Part shown: in pieces, positions 1 through 8,923 of the stretch
Numbering within the stretch: the stretch's first letter is position 1
Layout: each line of letters opens with the position of its first letter
Assembly (NCBI RefSeq): GCF_041296265.1
Contig: NC_091684.1
Span: 122,066,001 to 122,130,000 of the forward strand
Length of the DNA stretch: 64,000 nucleotides
Source of the DNA: Equus caballus
Lineage: Eukaryota > Chordata > Mammalia > Perissodactyla > Equidae
Reading direction: 5' to 3'
Notes under the pieces: model-generated
Seen by the model: the letters and a program-made list of their open reading frames with translations, nothing else
Databases searched by the model: none
What the model was told of the DNA's origin: nothing
Translations under genes and position numbers: made by a program

Positions 1-484
1 TTCGCGTGGCACGGCGTGCGGGGACAGCGGGCGCCCACGGTCGGGCGGAGGGTGAACCTGCTGGAGTGTCGTGTTCCGGTGTTCAGAGGCAGGGGCTGTG
101 AGAGAGGGAGCCTGCGGCCTATTTCAGCAGGCCGAAAGGGCAGAGGTGAGCCGCCGGGCGAGTCGAGGTCAAAGCCGCCAGCGCGAGCTCTTGGTCTCGC
201 GGCAGGGCCTGAGGCCAGGGATGTGTGCGGAAGACGTGCTTCTTCAGGGGCTCGGGCCCCGCGCACCCGAAGACACGCACACGCGCCCGCCTGCGCGCCT
301 TCCTGCGCTTGTGCTGTCACACACGCCTTCTTGTCACACCTGAGGGGAAGAGGTAGAGGCCAAGAAGATGCAAGGCTTGCCCCGGGGCGGGGAGTCGGGG
401 TGGAACCCTTGGCCTGGCTCTGGTTACCTGAGAGCCTGGCTGGGTCGCTGAGGCGTGCGCCTGCGATTGCTCTGCACTTCCCAG

Positions 485-619
485 GTGGGATCTCCGAGCA
501 AAGCTTGCCGTCGCCCAAGAAGAGAAGACCTTCCTGTCGTTTGTGGAGCGGAGACGCGAGGGAATCCCGCAAGAAGCGTGGCTTCGGGTGCGCCCCGTGC
601 CCGTGGCTCGCTGAGGCTG
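485..619 (+). ncRNA. Candidate host-transcript exon A, unit 1
   Basis: A predicted non-coding exon of 135 nt of the SNHG14-type host transcript. The acceptor is TCTGCACTTCCCAG ending at 484, with a possible branch point CTGA whose A lies 33 nt before the AG. The donor is GGCTG followed by GTAAGG from 620. A homologous acceptor, with a CTGA at nearly the same distance, occurs in half B, so the arrangement survived divergence of the halves. snoRNA A starts about 225 bp after the donor, which places it in the intron. I infer the exon from splice signals and homology between the halves, not from transcripts, and I do not recognise it as a published human or mouse host exon. Units 1-3 read GCGTGCGCCTGCG before the acceptor, where later units have GCGTGCGCGTGCG. 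Confidence 0.55.
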
Positions 620-844
620 GTAAGGAGCCCCCTGCACCCAGTTCGTGCCGTTGGCCCTGGGAGTCCCAGACCGCGCTGAGAGGCTTCTAGCCCGCGGGTC
701 CCCGGGGGCGTGCGGAGCTGGCGCTCTGAGGGTGGGTCGACAGTTGCCCTTGCTCAGGGGCTTGGCTCGGGATTCTCCGGGCCGCTGGCCGACCCTGAGG
801 TGATGGGCTCACCCGCCGAGCCCCGCCAGCTGCCCCGAAGGTGC

Positions 845-940
845 TCGGATCGATGATGACTCCCTCAAATGCATTCCTTGGAAATCTGAACAAAATGAGT
901 GAGAACTCACTACCGTCTTTCTCGCCGAGACTGAGGTCCA
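845..940 (+). ncRNA. SNORD116: C/D-box snoRNA SNORD116, type A, unit 1
   Basis: An intronic box C/D snoRNA of the SNORD116 family, an orphan guide expected to assemble with fibrillarin, NOP56, NOP58 and SNU13 in the nucleolus. Seen in the sequence: C box ATGATGA at 853-859, D' CTGA at 886-889, C' TGAGTGA at 896-902 and D box CTGA at 931-934. The terminal stem pairs GGATC (847-851) with GGTCC (935-939). Outside it AGGTGC (839-844) pairs with GCACCT (941-946) across a bulged T and a C/A mismatch. The internal TGAGT-GAGA-ACTCA hairpin overlaps C'. The segment before the D box reads TTCTCGCCGAGA, unlike type B and human SNORD116, which have TTCTCATCG. Unit 1 alone has T instead of G at 918, inside the presumed antisense element. 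The ends are placed by the terminal stem and may be off by a few bases. Confidence 0.92.
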
Positions 941-1948
941 GCACCTGGTCTTCTCCGGGGGTGAGAGGAGTGAGGGACAGCTTCTGGTTGATGACACTCG
1001 CGCAGAGCCCGCCCAGGGCCTCAGCGTGTGGGCGTCTGCCGTGTTTGCACCGGGAGCGTGACCGCATGAGCTGGACGTTTGCGACTCGGAGGGACTTGCT
1101 TGAATGGCCGGCCTCTGCTGGCGCGGCGCCCGGGTCGCATGGGCGTCTTTAGAGTCGGAGAGTGTGGCGTTGGCATGGGCCCGGCCCGTGGTTGGCGCTG
1201 AGTACGCGCTGGCCCGGTTCTGGCCTGAGCCGTTGCCCCGGGGGGCGTGGCGGGTGGGGTGGCGGTCCGTGTCTGGAGGCCGAACAGCCGAGTCTTCCCT
1301 GGGCTCCGTTCGGAGCCTCGGTTTGGGCCGGGCAAGCCGCAGCGCCTGTGGTTGCCTTCTGGCTTGGTGAGGAGGTGTGATGGGCCCGTGGTTTTGGCGG
1401 CGGGGGCAGCGGCCCTAGGCCGCAGCGCTGCAGCTGGCAGCTCCTGTGTGTCACCTGCTCACCCGGGCCACACACAGCTGGCCAAAGGTGGCCCTGGCGC
1501 TGACGTCCAGGCAGTGTGGTGGCTGACAGGGCGGGCAGGAAGGAAAGGGAGCGGAGGGGAGCGGCCGTAGTGCGGTTCCACGGGCTTGCACAGGATGTAC
1601 CCTCTTGTTGGGTTGCGACCGCCGTCGCGGTCTTGCCAGGGGTGGCGTTGGGTCCCAAGGGGGCTGCCGGTTGTTGCCTGCCAGGGAAGGCTCGGCTGCG
1701 GTAGATGACCTGTGCGGTAGACGGCGTCGCGCCCCCGGGAGGTTCGGCCCCCAGTGTTTGTCGTCCTAGCGCCTTGAAGAGACCCACAGGCCCGCGACTG
1801 GCCACCGGCCCCGTCTGCTCCGGATTGCTGAGGCGGACAATCTCTTTGACCCTGCGCCCCCTCGGGTCCGGCGCTTGCCAGGTGAAGGCGTTGCTGCAGG
1901 AAGGTTCGCTCTTCCTGGCCCGGGGGGCTCCTGTGGTCCTGGGCGTGC

Positions 1949-2014
1949 CGGGGAGCGGGGCCAGGTGGCGGTGTGGGGCGTCGGGGGGGTGGGGGGGCGT
2001 GCGCGAGGGGTGGT
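1949..2014 (+). other. G-rich, G-skewed tract in half A (possible G-quadruplex)
   Basis: Runs of three or more G (CGGGG, GCGGGG, TGTGGGG, then 7 G, T, 7 G, and GAGGGG) lie within about 65 bp on the strand that matches the transcript. The twin G-run differs in length between units (7, 8 or 9 G in the first run), and its positions are given in the unit entries. Such tracts can form G-quadruplexes and stabilise R-loops. Formation here is inferred. Confidence 0.6.
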
Positions 2015-2138
2015 TAAGAGCGGTGTGCGGAAGCCTGCGGGCGTGGCAGCGACCCGAGGGTGCTGCGATCCTGGGCGCCCTGCCCCGGACGCACGTCCAG
2101 CGTGGAGGAGGAGCACGTCTCCTTGTGTGGGAGCGGTG

Positions 2139-2169
2139 TCCTAGTTTCATTCTTTGCCTTGTCTTCCAG
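2139..2169 (+). promoter_or_regulatory. Isolated strong splice acceptor in half A
   Basis: A pyrimidine-rich tract, TTTCATTCTTTGCCTTGTCT then TCCAG, ends at 2169. It is the best acceptor in the unit by eye. It recurs unchanged in every unit, and the end positions are given in the unit entries. I see no convincing GT donor in the next few hundred bases: CATAG/GTCGAG, CGAG/GTGTTG and a GC-type GCAG/GCGTGAG are the nearest. Half B has no equally strong counterpart, only GGTGTTACAG ending at 5002. It may start another exon or be a decoy. Confidence 0.4.
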
Positions 2170-3006
2170 GAGGAGGCAGCGTTTGTGCTCTGTGAGGTCG
2201 TCTGTGGTGTTCTGGGGCCGAAGGAGGGGATCATAGGTCGAGTGCGACGCGGTCGACTTAGGCAAAGTCATAATGCCTTGACGGCTGTCGTCCGGGAGGC
2301 TCCCTGCCCGCCTGGCGCGCGAGGTGTTGGAGGCTACACCTTGGGGGACTTGCTGTGCAGGCGTGAGGGGGCTTCCCCTTTGGAGCAGGGAGCCGCGGGG
2401 TTGAACGTTTCCTCGAAGGCCAGCGCCCCGCAACCCGCAGGCGGTGGAAATGCCGCGTCGCTGCGTGGGAATTGGCTGTGGTCTGAGACGGGTCTTGCCC
2501 CGGGTCTCGGTGGCTGTGACCAGCCGTTGCAGCGGGGTTCCCTGCTGGCCCGCCCAGGGCGTCTTGGCTTAGATAGCCCAGACCGGAGTGCGGCCTGAAG
2601 GCGTCGGGCCCCTGGAGGTTCAGACGGGCTGCTTCTGTTGCGCCGCCCGTGGGCGAGTGGTGCCGGCTCTCGTGTCAGCCCTGTTGTCCTGGCGGTAGCC
2701 AGGTAGCATTACCATCAAGTGCCGTTCCCCCCGGCCCAGCTCGCGGGGACACGCTGGCCACGTTGACCTCACATCCACGGTCAGCGTGAGGGTGTAGGTG
2801 GATGGTCCGTGTCCTTTGCTCAGAAGGAGTGGCGCTCAGAGAGGGAGTCCGGGGCCGATTGCAGCAGCCTCTAGCGGTGCGAGTTGGCGTCCTTCCTTGG
2901 GAAGTCACCGGGCTTCCGCGTGGGGTGGCAGGGCACGAGGTCAGGCATCTGTGAGGACGGCGTGCTTTCCCGGGTGCTGAGGCCACCGCACACGGAAGCC
3001 CGCAGG

Positions 3007-3019
3007 CACGCGCGCGCGC

Positions 3020-3051
<32 letters not shown>

Positions 3052-3068
3052 CCACACACAGACACGTG
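3007..3068. repeat. CA/CG microsatellite, unit 1 (form I)
   Basis: Alternating purine-pyrimidine tract: CACGCGCGCGCGC, then AAA, a long CA run, and CCCACACACAGACACGTG. It lies about 180 bp before exon B. Such tracts can adopt Z-DNA, and they mutate by slippage. Half A has only a degenerate remnant at the matching place. Confidence 0.95.
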
Positions 3069-3250
3069 CACAGGCCTGCGCATCTGCCTACACTCGGGAT
3101 ATCACACGCGCCTTCGGTCATCCCGAAGGGATAGAGGTACAGGGCAAGCAGATGCAAGGGTGCCGCGGGGGGAACTGTGGCACGGATCCTGTCTTCTGAC
3201 CAGCTGGGCACGTTTCTGAAGCATGCGTGTGCTTTCTCTACACTCCTCAG

Positions 3251-3389
3251 GTGGAAGTGCCGTGCAAAGCTCGCTGCCGCCCACCGACAGAAGAAGACCC
3301 TTCGTGTCCCGTGACGAGCGCAGGTGCGAGGCAGTCGCGGCGGAAGTGTGGCCCGGGATGCGCACCACGCCCTCGGACAGCCCAGGACG
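3251..3389 (+). ncRNA. Candidate host-transcript exon B, unit 1, weak donor
   Basis: Homologue of exon A in half B. The acceptor is strong: CTTTCTCTACACTCCTCAG ends at 3250, with a CTGA branch candidate whose A lies 31 nt before the AG. The exon starts GTGGAAGTGCCGTGCAAAG, against GTGGGATCTCCGAGCAAAG in exon A. The position matching the exon A donor reads GACG then GTCAGC, a poor 5' splice site. A better local candidate is GCGCAG then GTGCGA, which would end the exon at 3323 and make it 73 nt. The end given here follows homology to exon A. snoRNA B starts about 250 bp downstream. The exon may be skipped in some transcripts. Unit 1 has GGACAGCCC near the end where the other units have GGACGGCCC. 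Confidence 0.45.
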
Positions 3390-3641
3390 GTCAGCATTGC
3401 TTTGTCCCAAGTTCGGCCTCTCGCCCTGAGGGCTTCGCTAGACCTGCCTCAGAGGCTTCTTGGGCGCATGTGCCCGGGGGCCCGCGGCGTCGTGCTCTGA
3501 GGGCGGACTGACTGTTGCCCCTGCTCCGGCGGGGCTCGGCTCTGGATTCTCCAGGCCGCTGGCGCCCATGAGGCGATCGGCTCGCCCGCTGCGGAGCCCC
3601 CCAGCCTGCCTGGTTAGTTTGTCCAGGTTGGCAGAACGTGC

Positions 3642-3738
3642 TCGGATCGATGATGACTCCCTCATATGCATTCCTTGGAAAATCTGAACAAAATGAGTGA
3701 GAACTCACTACCGTCGTTCTCATCGAAACTGAGGTCCG
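3642..3738 (+). ncRNA. SNORD116: C/D-box snoRNA SNORD116, type B, unit 1
   Basis: Second SNORD116 type in the unit and closer to human SNORD116 in the part next to the D box (TTCTCATCG, then AAA). Boxes seen: C ATGATGA at 3650-3656, D' CTGA at 3684-3687, C' TGAGTGA at 3694-3700, D CTGA at 3729-3732. It is one base longer than type A because of an extra A before D' (GGAAAATCTGA against GGAAATCTGA), and it has CTCATATGC where A has CTCAAATGC. The terminal stem pairs CGGATC with GGTCCG. Beyond a bulged T, AACGTGC pairs with GCACGTT, so the flanking stem is longer than in type A. All B copies in the window read alike, so this type is more uniform than A. Role and assembly are as for type A. Confidence 0.93.
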
Positions 3739-4635
3739 GCACGTTGTCTTCCCCAGGCATGGCAGGAGTGAGGGACCGCTTCCCCTTGAGCGCACTGGGA
3801 CGGGCACGGGCACCACGCCGGGCGTCCGCATTTGGGAGCCGTGGCATCTGGGGGTCCTTCCTCTCACCGCGTGAGGGGGGTGTCCGTCAGTCGGCGGTGC
3901 TTGGTTGAACGGCCTGTGGCTGAGGGCCGTGGCTGGCAGCTCGCATCCTAGGTTGGGAAGTCGGAGAGTGTGGCGCTGGCACAGGCCCCGTGAGCTCGGG
4001 GCCTTGTGGCTGTGTGGGCCTGGTTCCCGCTGGGGACGAAGGCCCCGGGGGTCTGCGTCTCAGAGCTGAGCAGTAAGCAGTGGAAGGTCGCGTGGTTTCT
4101 GATGAGAGCCCCGGGCCAGGCGGGCGGCCGTCAGCTGTTCTTGCCTTTTGGCTTGGTGAGGCAGTTGGAGCACCCCTCGCGGTTTGGGGCGCCGCCGGAG
4201 GGGTGAGACTTTGGTGCTGCAGCTTGGGGCTCCTCTAGTTCTCCGGCTCGCCCAGTCCACGCCAAGGTGCCCAAACGGGGACCGGGCTGTGGGCCTGGCA
4301 CTCAGGTCAAGACACTGTGGTGGCTGATGGCCTGGTCGTGGGGAGCTGGGGGGGAAGAAGAGCACGGAGAGGACAGGTCACAGTGTGATGCCGTGGGCTT
4401 CCGTGGGACGTGCTGCCTCGTTGTGTTCCGAGCGCTGGCAGCGGCTTGTCGGGAACGTGCCCTGGCTCTGACGGGGCTGGCGATTGGTGCGTGCCGGGGA
4501 AGGCTGGAGGCTTGAAGGCCCGGGGGTGTGCACTGTGGTCGGTGACCTTTGTGGCAGATGGCGGGGCTTGTTCCAGAGCGGTGGCGCTCTCCGGTTCTCT
4601 CCACGGTTCCTTGAAGAGGGGCCCGGCACGTGACT

Positions 4636-4649
4636 GCCGGCCGGCCGGC
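4636..4649. repeat. GGCC palindrome in half B
   Basis: GCCGGCCGGCCGGC is a perfect 14-bp palindrome in CpG-rich sequence. It recurs in every half B about 1 kb after snoRNA B, for example near 10171, 15709 and 21245. I see no counterpart in half A. No function is claimed. Confidence 0.7.
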
Positions 4650-6019
4650 CGCCGCTGCTCATCGATTGCTTGGGCGACCGTGGCCTTGGATCCTCCGCCG
4701 TCTCAGGCGCGGGGTCTCCGAGGAGAAAGCGTTCCTCCAGCACGGTCCGATTTTCCTGGCGCGGTTCGCCTCATGCCTCGTCGCAGGGCTTTAGGTTTCT
4801 TCGTGGAAGCCTGTGGGCCTGGCGGAGACGGCGGGTGCCGTGACCCGAGCTGCCCTGCCGCGCACAGACGTCCGCCTTGGAAAACGTCCGCCTCTCCATG
4901 GGTGGCGGGGGCGGGGTGTGTGTGTGCTCGTTCCGTGCCTCCTCTTGCCTTCGTGGACAGAGCCATCCTTGGGGCCGTGTGAGGTCGTTTGTGGTGTTAC
5001 AGGTGCCGAGGGAGGGTCCAGACGTTGAACGTGACGGGTCGAGTCCCGTACGCACAGTCGAGATTCCCTCGTGGCCGTCCTCCCCGGGGCTCCCTGGCCG
5101 CCACGTGTGTGTAGGGTTTGAGGTCCTGCTTGGGGGACTTGCCTCGCAGGCCTGAGGTGGGCCAGGCAGCGCGTGGGTGGGAAGGAGTCCTGGAAGGCCG
5201 GGGTCCAGAAAGCGGGCCCGCTGTGGTAACGCCAGGTCCCTGGACGGGAGTGGGCTCCAGGTTCAGTCGGGTCTTAGCGTGGGTCGTGGTGGCCACAGAC
5301 CACCTCTTCCTGGCACTTCCCCTGCCGCTGGCACCGCTGAGGGCGTGGGTGTAGCCTCAGTCAGCAGGAAGAGGCGCCTGGCCCCCGGTCCCCCGGTGGC
5401 GTGGCCACTGGAGATCAGGAGGGGCTGCTGCTTCTGCCCTCTAGCCCGTGTCCCAGCGGCGCCAGCCTTCGAGTGGTGTAGGCGCTTTACGTGGTTCAGG
5501 TCCAGCAGTGGTCGGCGCGTTTCCGTCGGGCGCGGTTCGCGTGGCACGGCGTGCGGGGACAGCGGGCGCCCACGGTCGGGCGGAGGGTGAACCTGCTGGA
5601 GTGTCGTGTTCCGGTGTTCAGAGGCAGGGGCTGTGAGAGAGGGAGCCTGCGGCCTATTTCAGCAGGCCGAAAGGGCAGAGGTGAGCCGCCGGGCGAGTCG
5701 AGGTCAAAGCCGCCAGCGCGAGCTCTTGGTCTCGCGGCAGGGCCTGAGGCCAGGGATGTGTGCGGAAGACGTGCTTCTTCAGGGGCTCGGGCCCCGCGCA
5801 CCCGAAGACACGCACACGCGCCCGCCTGCGCGCCTTCCTGCGCTTGTGCTGTCACACACGCCTTCTTGTCACACCTGAGGGGAAGAGGTAGAGGCCAAGA
5901 AGATGCAAGGCTTGCCCCGGGGCGGGGAGTCGGGGTGGAACCCTTGGCCTGGCTCTGGTTACCTGAGAGCCTGGCTGGGTCGCTGAGGCGTGCGCCTGCG
6001 ATTGCTCTGCACTTCCCAG

Positions 6020-6154
6020 GTGGGATCTCCGAGCAAAGCTTGCCGTCGCCCAAGAAGAGAAGACCTTCCTGTCGTTTGTGGAGCGGAGACGCGAGGGAAT
6101 CCCGCAAGAAGCGTGGCTTCGGGTGCGCCCCGTGCCCGTGGCTCGCTGAGGCTG
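6020..6154 (+). ncRNA. Candidate host-transcript exon A, unit 2
   Basis: Same acceptor and donor (GTAAGGAG) as unit 1. Confidence 0.55.
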
Positions 6155-6379
6155 GTAAGGAGCCCCCTGCACCCAGTTCGTGCCGTTGGCCCTGGGAGTC
6201 CCAGACCGCGCTGAGAGGCTTCTAGCCCGCGGGTCCCCGGGGGCGTGCGGAGCTGGCGCTCTGAGGGTGGGTCGACAGTGGCCCTTGCTCAGGGGCTTGG
6301 CTCGGGATTCTCCGGGCCGCTGGCCGACCCTGAGGTGATGGGCTCACCCGCCGAGCCCCGCCAGCTGCCCCGAAGGTGC

Positions 6380-6475
6380 TCGGATCGATGATGACTCCCT
6401 CAAATGCATTCCTTGGAAATCTGAACAAAATGAGTGAGAACTCACTACCGTCGTTCTCGCCGAGACTGAGGTCCA
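6380..6475 (+). ncRNA. SNORD116: C/D-box snoRNA SNORD116, type A, unit 2
   Basis: Early A subtype, with GAGA before the D box and the common CCGTCG motif in place of the unit 1 CCGTCT. All four boxes are intact. Confidence 0.92.
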
Positions 6476-8542
6476 GCACCTGGTCTTCTCCGGGGGTGAG
6501 AGGAGTGAGGGACAGCTTCTGGTTGATGACACTCGCGCAGAGCCCGCCCAGGGCCTCAGCGTGTGGGCGTCTGCCGTGTTTGCACCGGGAGCGTGACCGC
6601 ATGAGCTGGACGTTTGCGACTCGGAGGGACTTGCTTGAATGGCCGGCCTCTGCTGGCGCGGCGCCCGGGTCGCATGGGCGTCTTTAGAGTCGGAGAGTGT
6701 GGCGTTGGCATGGGCCCGGCCCGTGGTTGGCGCTGAGTACGCGCTGGCCCGGTTCTGGCCTGAGCCGTTGCCCCGGGGGGCGTGGCGGGTGGGGTGGCGG
6801 TCCGTGTCTGGAGGCCGAACAGCCGAGTCTTCCCTGGGCTCCGTTCGGAGCCTCGGTTTGGGCCGGGCAAGCCGCAGCGCCTGTGGTTGCCTTCTGGCTT
6901 GGTGAGGAGGTGTGATGGGCCCGTGGTTTTGGCGGCGGGGGCAGCGGCCCTAGGCCGCAGCGCTGCAGCTGGCAGCTCCTGTGTGTCACCTGCTCACCCG
7001 GGCCACACACAGCTGGCCAAAGGTGGCCCTGGCGCTGACGTCCAGGCAGTGTGGTGGCTGACAGGGCGGGCAGGAAGGAAAGGGAGCGGAGGGGAGCGGC
7101 CGTAGTGCGGTTCCACGGGCTTGCACAGGATGTACCCTCTTGTTGGGTTGCGACCGCCGTCGCGGTCTTGCCAGGGGTGGCGTTGGGTCCCAAGGGGGCT
7201 GCCGGTTGTTGCCTGCCAGGGAAGGCTCGGCTGCGGTAGATGACCTGTGCGGTAGACGGCGTCGCGCCCCCGGGAGGTTCGGCCCCCAGTGTTTGTCGTC
7301 CTAGCGCCTTGAAGAGACCCACAGGCCCGCGACTGGCCACCGGCCCCGTCTGCTCCGGATTGCTGAGGCGGACAATCTCTTTGACCCTGCGCCCCCTCGG
7401 GTCCGGCGCTTGCCAGGTGAAGGCGTTGCTGCAGGAAGGTTCGCTCTTCCTGGCCCGGGGGGCTCCTGTGGTCCTGGGCGTGCCGGGGAGCGGGGCCAGG
7501 TGGCGGTGTGGGGCGTCGGGGGGGGTGGGGGGGCGTGCGCGAGGGGTGGTTAAGAGCGGTGTGCGGAAGCCTGCGGGCGTGGCAGCGACCCGAGGGTGCT
7601 GCGATCCTGGGCGCCCTGCCCCGGACGCACGTCCAGCGTGGAGGAGGAGCACGTCTCCTTGTGTGGGAGCGGTGTCCTAGTTTCATTCTTTGCCTTGTCT
7701 TCCAGGAGGAGGCAGCGTTTGTGCTCTGTGAGGTCGTCTGTGGTGTTCTGGGGCCGAAGGAGGGGGTCATAGGTCGAGTGCGACGCGGTCGACTTAGGCA
7801 AAGTCATAATGCCTTGACGGCTGTCGTCCGGGAGGCTCCCTGCCCGCCTGGCGCGCGAGGTGTTGGAGGCTACACCTTGGGGGACTTGCTGTGCAGGCGT
7901 GAGGGGGCTTCCCCTTTGGAGCAGGGAGCCGCGGGGTTGAACGTTTCCTCGAAGGCCAGCGCCCCGCAACCCGCAGGCGGTGGAAATGCCGCGTCGCTGC
8001 GTGGGAATTGGCTGTGGTCTGAGACGGGTCTTGCCCCGGGTCTCGGTGGCTGTGACCAGCCGTTGCAGCGGGGTTCCCTGCTGGCCCGCCCAGGGCGTCT
8101 TGGCTTAGATAGCCCAGACCGGAGTGCGGCCTGAAGGCGTCGGGCCCCTGGAGGTTCAGACGGGCTGCTTCTGTTGCGCCGCCCGTGGGCGAGTGGTGCC
8201 GGCTCTCGTGTCAGCCCTGTTGTCCTGGCGGTAGCCAGGTAGCATTACCATCAAGTGCCGTTCCCCCCGGCCCAGCTCGCGGGGACACGCTGGCCACGTT
8301 GACCTCACATCCACGGTCAGCGTGAGGGTGTAGGTGGATGGTCCGTGTCCTTTGCTCAGAAGGAGTGGCGCTCAGAGAGGGAGTCCGGGGCCGATTGCAG
8401 CAGCCTCTAGCGGTGCGAGTTGGCGTCCTTCCTTGGGAAGTCACCGGGCTTCCGCGTGGGGTGGCAGGGCACGAGGTCAGGCATCTGTGAGGACGGCGTG
8501 CTTTCCCGGGTGCTGAGGCCACCGCACACGGAAGCCCGCAGG

Positions 8543-8602
8543 CACGCGCGCGCGCGCAAACACACACACACACACACACACACACCCACACACAGACACG
8601 TG
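8543..8602. repeat. CA/CG microsatellite, unit 2 (form I)
   Basis: Same form as unit 1, slightly shorter. Confidence 0.95.
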
Positions 8603-8784
8603 CACAGGCCTGCGCATCTGCCTACACTCGGGATATCACACGCGCCTTCGGTCATCCCGAAGGGATAGAGGTACAGGGCAAGCAGATGCAAGGGTGCCGC
8701 GGGGGGAACTGTGGCACGGATCCTGTCTTCTGACCAGCTGGGCACGTTTCTGAAGCATGCGTGTGCTTTCTCTACACTCCTCAG

Positions 8785-8923
8785 GTGGAAGTGCCGTGCA
8801 AAGCTCGCTGCCGCCCACCGACAGAAGAAGACCCTTCGTGTCCCGTGACGAGCGCAGGTGCGAGGCAGTCGCGGCGGAAGTGTGGCCCGGGATGCGCACC
8901 ACGCCCTCGGACGGCCCAGGACG
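8785..8923 (+). ncRNA. Candidate host-transcript exon B, unit 2, weak donor
   Basis: Same signals as unit 1. The alternative shorter end would be at 8857. Confidence 0.45.

Larger units (their letters stand above)
1..2737 (+). repeat. Half-unit A of unit 1
   Basis: Half A aligns with half B through an ordered series of anchors: AGAGAGGGAG at 101 and 2838, exon acceptors at 485 and 3251, and snoRNA C boxes at 853 and 3650. The offset grows from about 2,737 to 2,797, which shows small indels between the halves. The similarity is patchy. The split point is my choice, since the true boundary of the old duplication cannot be fixed from the array alone. Confidence 0.85.
1..5535 (+). repeat. SNORD116 tandem unit 1 (5,535 bp), reference copy
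   Basis: The phase is set by the window edge: the first bases recur at 5536. Layout: 1-484 is GC-rich presumed intron with a CpG-rich CA/CG remnant near 258-300 and a GC box near 384-392. Candidate exon A is 485-619, and intron follows at 620-844. snoRNA A is 845-940. From 941 to 2169 there is GC-rich sequence with no gene, including a twin G-run at 1983-1997 (7 G, T, 7 G). A splice acceptor ends at 2169. From 2170 to 3006 I see nothing further. The microsatellite is 3007-3068, candidate exon B 3251-3389 and snoRNA B 3642-3738. From 3739 to 5535 there is GC-rich presumed intron with a GGCC palindrome and a GC box near 4903, and no gene. Unit 1 shares its microsatellite form with unit 2. Confidence 0.97.
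2738..5535 (+). repeat. Half-unit B of unit 1
   Basis: This is the diverged partner of half A, with the same order of parts: CA/CG tract, exon, snoRNA, long intron. It differs in having an expanded microsatellite, a weaker exon donor and a separate snoRNA type. It is followed directly by half A of the next unit. Confidence 0.85.

Noticed and set aside
16-690. Plus-strand open frame of 224-244 codons repeated in most units
   Set aside because: It runs through the exon A acceptor, exon and donor without regard to splice sites, and is stopped by a single private change in unit 12. It shows no known domain.
985-1000. A further TGATGA in half A (GGTTGATGACAC) as another C/D snoRNA
   Set aside because: The base before TGATGA is T rather than a purine, and I see no D box with a closing stem at a fitting distance. 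The same holds for CTGATGAG near 4099 in half B.
1149-2234. Long open frames on both strands (up to 361 codons on the minus strand and 297 on the plus strand near 1705-2598)
   Set aside because: They overlap on both strands, have low-complexity Arg/Pro/Gly/Ala-rich products, are not kept between halves A and B, and change length or fuse when the G-run gains or loses a base (units 1 and 9 against the rest). They are expected by chance in GC-rich DNA.
5031-5052. tRNA T-arm or pol III B-box look-alike (ACGGGTCGAGTCCCGT)
   Set aside because: The loop is six bases rather than seven, TTCGA is incomplete, and I see no acceptor stem, anticodon arm or A box at the right distance.
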